From Deltaproteobacteria bacterium (lineage in GTDB: Bacteria > Myxococcota_A > UBA796 > UBA2385), in the NCBI GenBank assembly GCA_947462115.1, contig CANHON010000064.1:1-16007 (forward strand): a stretch of DNA of 16,007 nucleotides, written 5' to 3'. A program made the position numbers and the translations under genes. The first letter of the stretch is position 1. Every line of letters begins with the position of its first letter. Positions 7,570 through 12,967 of this stretch are shown here, piece by piece. Under the pieces are notes generated by a model. The model saw nothing but the letters and a program-made list of their open reading frames with translations. It searched no databases and had not been told where the DNA came from.

Positions 7570-7713
7570 GTGCACCTCGCCCGCCCGCTAACCCGCTGCG
7601 CCCAACGGCCGGGCCGACGGAACCGGACCGCGCCGACGCGGGCTACGTTTGGTCAGCGGCGCCGCGGCGCGCGCCCCGCATCCGCGCGGCGCAGCCGACG
7701 CCCAGGGAGCCCC
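7570..7713. promoter_or_regulatory. Divergent intergenic region hydrolase / secreted protein
   Basis: This 144-bp gap separates two divergent starts and presumably contains promoters for both. I see the two ribosome-binding sites (7574-7578 minus; AGGGAG at 7704-7709 plus), but no confident -35/-10 boxes or operator. The regulatory role is inferred from orientation. Confidence 0.35.
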
Positions 7714-8532
7714 ATGTCCACGAAGCTGCCGCGCACGCCCGGCGCCTTCCGCCCCGCCCTGCTGGGCCTCGCCGTCGTTTTCGGCGCCGCCCCTGCCGCC
7801 CTGGCGCAGCCGGGCCCCGCCGGCCTCGAAGCCGGGGCCGACCCCCGCGGCCGCTGGCGCCTCGACATGACCGTGGTCACCGACGCGCACATCCCCGTGC
7901 TGGGCACGACCACCGCCCGCGCCCGGACCACCTTCTTGCTCGACATCAGCGGCGATGCCGGGGCCTACATCGCCACCACCGACCCCTGCCGGCTCCGGGT
8001 GGCCTCCAACCGGAGCTTCGCCACGACCCGCATCCCGCCGGCCTTCGAGACGGCCCTCAAGGGGCGCAATTCGCCGATGGACAGCGGCCTCGCCGCCGCG
8101 GGCGCGCCGATCCGCATCGACCTGCGCCCGCAGTACATGGGCTACGACCCGGCCCGGGCGTCGGCCACGCTCCCGGAAGAGCGGGATCATCCGGCGGTGA
8201 TCGACTTCGAGCCCGACGGAGACCCGGGCGGCACCATCTTGCTCGACGCGCCCCTGTTCGGCGAGGTCGAGGTCTACATCATCCAGCGCGCCCACTCGGT
8301 GCTCGAGGGCACCTGGAAGGGCGCCGACCGCGCGGGCGGCCGGGCGAAGATCGTGGACTACGCCCAGCGCAACATCGGCGCGAGCAACCGCCTGTTCGCC
8401 GCCAACCCCACGATCAAGCCGGACTCCGCCCGATCCACCTGGTCGATGGTCCGGGTGGCCGCCGACACGAGCTGCGCGGACCTCTCCGGGGGGCTCAGCG
8501 CACCGGGCGATGACAAGGAGTTCGGCCGCTAG
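7714..8532 (+). CDS. Secreted protein of unknown function
   Basis: A 272-residue protein with a Sec signal peptide: basic start, hydrophobic core at about 15-29 and a probable cleavage site ALA|Q (29-31). I do not recognise the mature domain. It looks rich in beta strands, with alternating patterns such as RWRLDMTVVTDAH and VEVYIIQRAHSVLEGTW. It contains two cysteines (in DPCRLRV and DTSCADL) that could form one disulfide. The C-terminus is acidic and probably flexible. The ATG at 7714 has AGGGAG (7704-7709) 4 bp upstream. The frame is open much further upstream but only antisense to the hydrolase gene, so the signal peptide marks the true start. It stands alone on the plus strand, divergent from the lipoprotein hydrolase and convergent with the AAA+ gene, whose stop lies 10 bp away. 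A periplasmic or outer-surface location is likely. Confidence 0.85.
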   Translation: MSTKLPRTPGAFRPALLGLAVVFGAAPAALAQPGPAGLEAGADPRGRWRLDMTVVTDAHIPVLGTTTARARTTFLLDISGDAGAYIATTDPCRLRVASNRSFATTRIPPAFETALKGRNSPMDSGLAAAGAPIRIDLRPQYMGYDPARASATLPEERDHPAVIDFEPDGDPGGTILLDAPLFGEVEVYIIQRAHSVLEGTWKGADRAGGRAKIVDYAQRNIGASNRLFAANPTIKPDSARSTWSMVRVAADTSCADLSGGLSAPGDDKEFGR

Positions 8533-8542
8533 GGCCGGGCGC

Positions 8543-10039
8543 TCAGGGCTCCGTCAGCTCGTCCCAGGCCTCAAAATAGTCCACCCGACGGCGATCCAGG
8601 CTCGCCGGGCGCGCGCGGGGGCGGGCCCACTCCCGCAGGGCCTTGAGGTGGTCGTCCATCGTGATGGCCAGCGGGATCGTCTCGCGGGCGCTGTCGAGCA
8701 GGTGCTCGGTGCCCAGCGGCGACCGCTCGGCGAAGGCCGCGAACAAGCCGCTGACCACCACTTGCTCGAGCTCTGCCCCCGAAAAACGCTCGGTCTCCTC
8801 GGCCACCCGCACCAGATCGAAGCCCAGCGGGTCTCGGCCGCGCCGCCGCAGGTGGATCTCGAGCACGCTGAGGCGCTCGTGAACCCCCGGCAGGTCCACG
8901 AAGAAGATCTCGTCGAAGCGGCCTTTTCGCAGCAGCTCCGGCGGGAGGTGCCGGACGTCGTTGGCGGTCGAGACCACGAAGACCGGCTTCTTCTTCTCCT
9001 GCATCCAGGTCAAGAAGTAGCCGAAGGACTCGCCGCCGCTGCCCTCGTGGTCAAAGCCCTTCTCGATCTCGTCGATCCACAGCACGGCCGGCGCCAAGGA
9101 CTCGGCGATCTTCACCGTCTCCCGCAGGCTCTGGGCTTGGTCGGCGCCGGTGCTCCCAAAAACCGCCGCGACGTCCAGGCGAAGCAGCGGGAGGCGCCAC
9201 ATGTCGGCGACCGCCTTGGCCATCAACGACTTGCCACAGCCCTGCACGCCGAGCAAGAAGACGCCCCGGGGCTCGGGCAGGCCAAATTGACGTGCAGCGT
9301 GGTCAAAACCGGCCGCCCGCTGCTCCAGCCAGCGCTTGAGGTTCTCCATGCCGCCGACCTCGTTGGCCGCGCCGCCCCCCTCCCAGAGCTCCAGGTAGCG
9401 AGAGCGGCGGATCACCCGACGCTTCTCTTCGATCAGCGCCGCCAGATCGGGCTCGGAGAAGCCGCCGCCGCCGATGAGGATGCGGGCGAACAGCCGCTTG
9501 ATCTCCTCTTCGGTCAGCCCGAGGGCGCCCCGCACGAAGCGGTCGAGGCGCTCCGGCGGGAGCCGCAGATCCTGGTGCTTGATCAAGGCGCCGAGCAGCC
9601 CGCTGACCTCGGCGGCGTCGGGCAGCGGCAGGTCGATGCTGATGAGATCTTTGGAGAGCTCCACCGGCTGCACCGGCACGGGCCCAAGCAGCACCACGAG
9701 CTGGCGGCGGGGCCCGGCGACCCGGGCGAGGTCGCGCAGCAGCCGCACCACCTCGGCGTCGTCCACGTGGGCGTGCAGGTCCCGCAGCAGGAGCACCGCC
9801 GGGGCCGTCTGCTGCAGCAAGCGCACCAGCGCGGCCTTCGCGGTCGCTGTGCCCGCGACCGGCCCGGGCGGCCCGACGAGGCCGTCGGTGCGGCTCCAGC
9901 TCCACAGCTCCACCCCGAGCTGCTGGGCGGTGCGCTCCACCAGCCGCTCCCCGCGCAGCTCCTCGAAGGTCAGCAGCTGCACCAGCGGGTAGCGAGCGCG
10001 GCCGAGCAGGGCGAGCTGCTGGGGCAGGTCCAACGACAA
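8543..10039 (-). CDS. Ycf46-like AAA+ ATPase
   Basis: A 498-residue protein, the usual size of Ycf46 family ATPases, known from plastid and cyanobacterial genomes where the homologue has been linked to inorganic-carbon/photosynthesis regulation. Residues ~1-190 form a degenerate AAA-like domain lacking a P-loop (PAVLLLRDLH at 80-89 sits where Walker B would be). The active AAA module follows with GVQGCGKS (264-271, Walker A), VLWIDE (319-324, Walker B), STAN (357-360, sensor 1) and RKGRFDE (371-377, arginine-finger region). The GVQGCGKSL and FLTWMQEKKKPVFVV segments are strongly Ycf46-like. The start is TTG at 10039, supported by AAAGGAG (10045-10051) 5 bp upstream. It is the last gene of the long minus-strand run, 18 bp after the ABC permease. 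Function here is unknown; a remodelling ATPase acting on a partner protein is the family-level expectation. Confidence 0.9.
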   Translation of the reverse strand: MSLDLPQQLALLGRARYPLVQLLTFEELRGERLVERTAQQLGVELWSWSRTDGLVGPPGPVAGTATAKAALVRLLQQTAPAVLLLRDLHAHVDDAEVVRLLRDLARVAGPRRQLVVLLGPVPVQPVELSKDLISIDLPLPDAAEVSGLLGALIKHQDLRLPPERLDRFVRGALGLTEEEIKRLFARILIGGGGFSEPDLAALIEEKRRVIRRSRYLELWEGGGAANEVGGMENLKRWLEQRAAGFDHAARQFGLPEPRGVFLLGVQGCGKSLMAKAVADMWRLPLLRLDVAAVFGSTGADQAQSLRETVKIAESLAPAVLWIDEIEKGFDHEGSGGESFGYFLTWMQEKKKPVFVVSTANDVRHLPPELLRKGRFDEIFFVDLPGVHERLSVLEIHLRRRGRDPLGFDLVRVAEETERFSGAELEQVVVSGLFAAFAERSPLGTEHLLDSARETIPLAITMDDHLKALREWARPRARPASLDRRRVDYFEAWDELTEP

Positions 10040-10044
10040 GGGCG

Positions 10045-10051
10045 CTCCTTT
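10045..10051 (-). promoter_or_regulatory. Shine-Dalgarno site deciding a TTG start
   Basis: AAAGGAG on the minus strand lies 5 bp before TTG at 10039, with no in-frame ATG or GTG near by. It is the best evidence that the AAA+ gene starts with TTG. Confidence 0.7.
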
Positions 10052-10057
10052 GACGTG

Positions 10058-10936
10058 CTACACGTGATCGGCGAACTGATCTTGGTGGTGGTGGAACACC
10101 GAGTAGCCCACCAGCAGAGAGAACAGCGCCATCACCGCCACCACGATGAAATTGTGGGGATGGGGCAGCGTGTGGTGCAAGACCAGCTCCCGGTAGACGC
10201 CGACGAGGTGCGCCAGCGGGTTGAGCTGCATCATGAGCCCAAACCGCGGCGGGTAGGCGTCGGGGGCGTAGAAGACCGGCGTGACGAACATCCAGAGCAG
10301 CAGGCCCGCCTTGACGACGTGCACGGTGTCCTTGAAGTAGACGTTGACCGTGGCCAAGAACATCCCGGCGCCGAGCACAAAAGCGGCCTGCAACAACAAC
10401 ATCGGTGGCACGAGCAGCATGTGCCAGCTCAGGCCCTCGCCGGTGAACAGCAGCACCGCCGCGGCCAAGACGCCCATCCGAATGATCTGGTTGAGGACCG
10501 CCGCGGTCACTACGTAGCCAGGCAGCGCGACCGCGTGGAAGTTCACCTTTTTGATGAGGTGCCCGTGGTCGGTGATGGCCGTCGTGGCGCGGGTCAGGCC
10601 CTCTTGCACGCCAAACCAGGTGACCATCCCGCAGAACAGGAACAGCGCGTAGTGCGACAGCCCCCCGTCGCTGCTGGCGAGGTCCCGGTCGGTGCGCAGC
10701 CCCAACACTACATGAAAAACAAAGGTATAGGTGGCGAGCTCCAGGAGCGGGGTCACGACCGTCCAGAAGAAGCCGATGCTGCTGCCGACGTACTTCTGCT
10801 TGAGATCGTTGACGACGAAGGCCCAGACGAGCTGGCGGTGCCGCCACAGCTCACCGATGCCCCCCGACGCGTGCCCAGGCTCAGGCTCGGGGCCCACCTC
10901 ACGAACGGTCTGCGCGGGCAGCGGCAGCTTCGGCAT
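10058..10936 (-). CDS. ABC-2 type transporter permease, polysaccharide/polyol-phosphate export type (Wzm/TagG-like)
   Basis: A 292-residue inner-membrane permease with six hydrophobic segments. The N-terminal cytoplasmic helix has LWRHRQLVWAFVVNDLKQKY, followed by GSSIGFFW, the hallmark of O-antigen, teichoic-acid and capsule export permeases. NVYFKD (198-203) and LNPLAHLVGVYRELVL (238-253) are the conserved late motifs of the same family. It should pair with an ABC ATPase of the Wzt/TagH type to export a lipid-linked glycan, but no such ATPase gene lies on either side. ATG at 10936 is chosen; an in-frame TTG at 10951 would add five residues, and neither has a clear Shine-Dalgarno site. The stop is TAG. 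It lies 70 bp after the DCC-family gene and 18 bp before the Ycf46-like gene. An AT-rich patch at 10704-10730 encodes part of an early membrane helix. Confidence 0.92.
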   Translation of the reverse strand: MPKLPLPAQTVREVGPEPEPGHASGGIGELWRHRQLVWAFVVNDLKQKYVGSSIGFFWTVVTPLLELATYTFVFHVVLGLRTDRDLASSDGGLSHYALFLFCGMVTWFGVQEGLTRATTAITDHGHLIKKVNFHAVALPGYVVTAAVLNQIIRMGVLAAAVLLFTGEGLSWHMLLVPPMLLLQAAFVLGAGMFLATVNVYFKDTVHVVKAGLLLWMFVTPVFYAPDAYPPRFGLMMQLNPLAHLVGVYRELVLHHTLPHPHNFIVVAVMALFSLLVGYSVFHHHQDQFADHV

Positions 10937-11006
10937 GGGCAGCGGGGTCAAGGCGGGCTCTGTGCAGCGGGGGCGGTGGGTTCAAGGCGCAGCGGGGCGC
11001 GGCACT

Positions 11007-11444
11007 TTAGGGCAAGAAGCGCGCGCGCTCCTCGGGCTTGGGGAGCCGGCAGGCCTCCAGCGTCCCGAACAGACGGTAGCGCAGCTTGGCGACGATGCGG
11101 TACCCGAGATCGCCCAGCGCGCTCGGAAGCCACACCAGCGCGCTGATCGGCGCATACCAGCCGCCGATGTGCCCCGCGAGCCGGAACACCGCCCGCGAGT
11201 GCCACCACAGGCGCTCGCCGTCGCCCAGCCGCTCCACGAGGATGACGCTGTCGAGGTCGGCCGGGAGCTCGGGGTGGCGCGCCCGGATGCGCTCGGCGGT
11301 CTCGCCCTGCAGCGGCGCGAAGTGAAGCCGACCGCGCGGATCGTGGTCGAGCAGCCACTGCACCGTATGGTCGCAGAGCCCGCAGACGCCGTCGTAGAGC
11401 ACCAAGGCGGAGACGCCGTCGGGGAGCGGACCGGGCCCGCTCAT
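11007..11444 (-). CDS. DCC-family (DUF393) thiol-disulfide oxidoreductase-like protein
   Basis: A 145-residue protein with the family signature near the N-terminus: LYDGVCGLC (16-24), giving the C21-x-x-C24 pair preceded by Asp18. The closing block YRLFGTLEACRLPKPEERARF (123-143) is also characteristic of DCC proteins such as B. subtilis YuxK. The CxxC suggests a thioredoxin-like redox role, but the biochemical function of the family is not settled. WWHSRAVFRLAG (80-91) is the usual middle motif. The ATG at 11444 overlaps the patatin stop codon (ATGA, 4 bp), so translation is probably coupled and the two may act in one process. The stop is TAA at 11007-11009, unlike the TGA/TAG stops around it. 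Family assignment is firm. Confidence 0.92.
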   Translation of the reverse strand: MSGPGPLPDGVSALVLYDGVCGLCDHTVQWLLDHDPRGRLHFAPLQGETAERIRARHPELPADLDSVILVERLGDGERLWWHSRAVFRLAGHIGGWYAPISALVWLPSALGDLGYRIVAKLRYRLFGTLEACRLPKPEERARFLP

Positions 11445-12874
11445 GCCGCCACGCCCGTCGTCCCCTCGCCGAGGGGGCGCAGGGGCCGGCACATCTCTTG
11501 GATGACTGGCATGTGCGGCTCCAGCTCGTCGGAGGTCCAGCGCATGGCCCGAACGACGCTGTGCACGTCGGGCACGAGGTTCAGCGGGCTCAGCCGCCGC
11601 TCCAGCTGGAAGTAGAAGTTCGCGAACGGCAGGTTGGCCTTGACGTTGGGGCGGACGAGCTGCTGCAGGGGCAGCCAGCCGAGGCTCGAGGGCTGCGGCG
11701 CGAAGCAGTCCAGCGCCAGCACATAGGGGTTGCGGCGGCCGAGCCGGCCCTGCATCGCCGCCATCCACAGGGGCCGGGCCGGCAGGTTGTTCACCAGGCC
11801 GCCCTCGGTGAGCCGGGTGATGCCCCACTCCCCATACAGGCTGTCCAGCAGCAGCTTGGCGCGCAGATCATCGCGGATCACGTCGTAGTGGATGACCCCG
11901 GTGACCGCCGACGAGAAGCCGGCGGCGTCGAGCACGTCGGCGTCCATGGTCAGCTCATCGGCGCCGAAAATGCACTCCCGCAGCGCGTCGGGCCGCACCA
12001 GCAGCTCCTTCCACACGCCCACGAGCCGGGACAGCCGCCGGAGCTGGGTGGCCCGAAAGACCAAGCCCGGCCGCACGGCGTCGTCCATAAAGTGCTCGTA
12101 GTAGCTGAGATCGTGGCGAAGGGCGTCCATGGTGATGCCGGTGGTCACCACGAGCAGCGGGATCTCCATGTCGCGGAAGGTGGTGGCCCGGCCGTCCGCG
12201 GTCTGGAACAGGTTGCCGAGGGCCGCCCGGAGGTAGAGGCGCAGGGTGGCGGGGATGCCGTAGCGGCTCTCCATCTCCAGGACGCGAAAGATGTTGTTCC
12301 AGCTCAGCTGTCGCGCGGCCGCGACCAGGGTGGCGCCGTCAAAAACCCGGTGGCGCGCCCGGAACATGCTGATGAGGGAGCCCATCGAGGTCCCGGCCAA
12401 CATCTCGGGCTGCAGGCCCTTTCGGTGCAGCAGCCGGAAGGCGCCGGCGTATCCGTAGCCGCTGCCCCCGCCGCCGCCCGAGGCGACCACGAGCTGCCGG
12501 GTCGTGACCTCGGCCTCCAGGCTCTCGCGGTCCAGCCGGGTCGTGCCGAGCAGGCCCTGCCGGAGCGCTCGGGTGGCGCGCACGAGCGCCGGCAGCTCGC
12601 GGACGGCGCCCCACAGCGTCGGATCGCCGGACTGCAGGTGCGGCTCCAGCGCGCTGAGCACCCGCCAGCGGTGCGCGACCAAACCCTCGCTGACGTCAAT
12701 GTCCTCGCCCGAGGCGCTGCGCACCCAGCCGAGCTTGGCGAAGTTGAGCACGTAGCGGAGGCCGTCCACCAGCTCCGCCGAGACCTCCCCCGGGCGCGCG
12801 AGGTGGCGGCGGACGACCTCGGCCTCGAGATCCTCAAAGGGCTTGCGGGGGGCGAACAGGGCGGCGACGTCCAC
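11441..12874 (-). CDS. Patatin-like phospholipase/lipase with Glu in place of the catalytic Asp
   Basis: A 477-residue protein with an N-terminal region of about 125 residues that I cannot assign, followed by a patatin domain. The glycine-rich oxyanion loop GGGGGSGYGYAG (133-144) and the nucleophile elbow GTSMGS with Ser163 are intact. The second dyad motif, normally DG[GA], reads EGGLVNNLP with Glu357 (codon GAG), while the flanking VNNLPA is standard. Patatins hydrolyse acyl esters of phospholipids or neutral lipids with a Ser-Asp dyad; whether Glu supports catalysis here is unknown. There is no signal peptide, so the protein is likely cytoplasmic or peripheral to the membrane. The start is GTG at 12874 with GAGG about 5 bp upstream. 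It sits 93 bp after the helicase gene and overlaps the DCC gene by 4 bp. N-terminal length resembles patatins that carry a leading helical domain, but I do not assign it to a named one. Confidence 0.88.
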   Translation of the reverse strand: MDVAALFAPRKPFEDLEAEVVRRHLARPGEVSAELVDGLRYVLNFAKLGWVRSASGEDIDVSEGLVAHRWRVLSALEPHLQSGDPTLWGAVRELPALVRATRALRQGLLGTTRLDRESLEAEVTTRQLVVASGGGGGSGYGYAGAFRLLHRKGLQPEMLAGTSMGSLISMFRARHRVFDGATLVAAARQLSWNNIFRVLEMESRYGIPATLRLYLRAALGNLFQTADGRATTFRDMEIPLLVVTTGITMDALRHDLSYYEHFMDDAVRPGLVFRATQLRRLSRLVGVWKELLVRPDALRECIFGADELTMDADVLDAAGFSSAVTGVIHYDVIRDDLRAKLLLDSLYGEWGITRLTEGGLVNNLPARPLWMAAMQGRLGRRNPYVLALDCFAPQPSSLGWLPLQQLVRPNVKANLPFANFYFQLERRLSPLNLVPDVHSVVRAMRWTSDELEPHMPVIQEMCRPLRPLGEGTTGVAA

Positions 12875-12907
12875 TTCATCCTCGGCGGTCAGGTGGGTCG
12901 CGGGACA

Positions 12908-12953
12908 GGGCCGCCGCGCGGGTGCGGGCGGCGACGGGCCGCCGCGGCGCCCG
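12908..12953. repeat. GC-rich direct repeats and hairpins between helicase and patatin genes
   Basis: The 93-bp gap contains an 11-bp direct repeat GGGCCGCCGCG (12908-12918 and 12936-12946). It also has two small hairpins: GCCGCC/GGCGGC (12910-12915 with 12927-12932) and CGGGC/GCCCG (12935-12939 with 12949-12953). It could act as a weak terminator or attenuator, or merely reflect composition. Confidence 0.35.
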
Positions 12954-12967
12954 CCACAGCCCGTGGG

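Noticed and set aside
6469..7713. Long upstream extension of the secreted protein's frame
   Set aside because: It is antisense to the hydrolase gene, and the signal peptide with its ribosome-binding site marks the start at 7714.
10706..10730. Possible programmed frameshift in the run of T residues of the permease gene
   Set aside because: The frame is continuous with family motifs on both sides, and no proper slippery heptamer in frame with a following structure is seen.
8510..11146. A plus-strand open frame of 878 codons opposite the Ycf46-like and permease genes
   Set aside because: It is antisense to two well-supported genes, its product is a low-complexity Gln/His/Arg/Gly-rich string, and such long antisense frames are expected in very GC-rich DNA.
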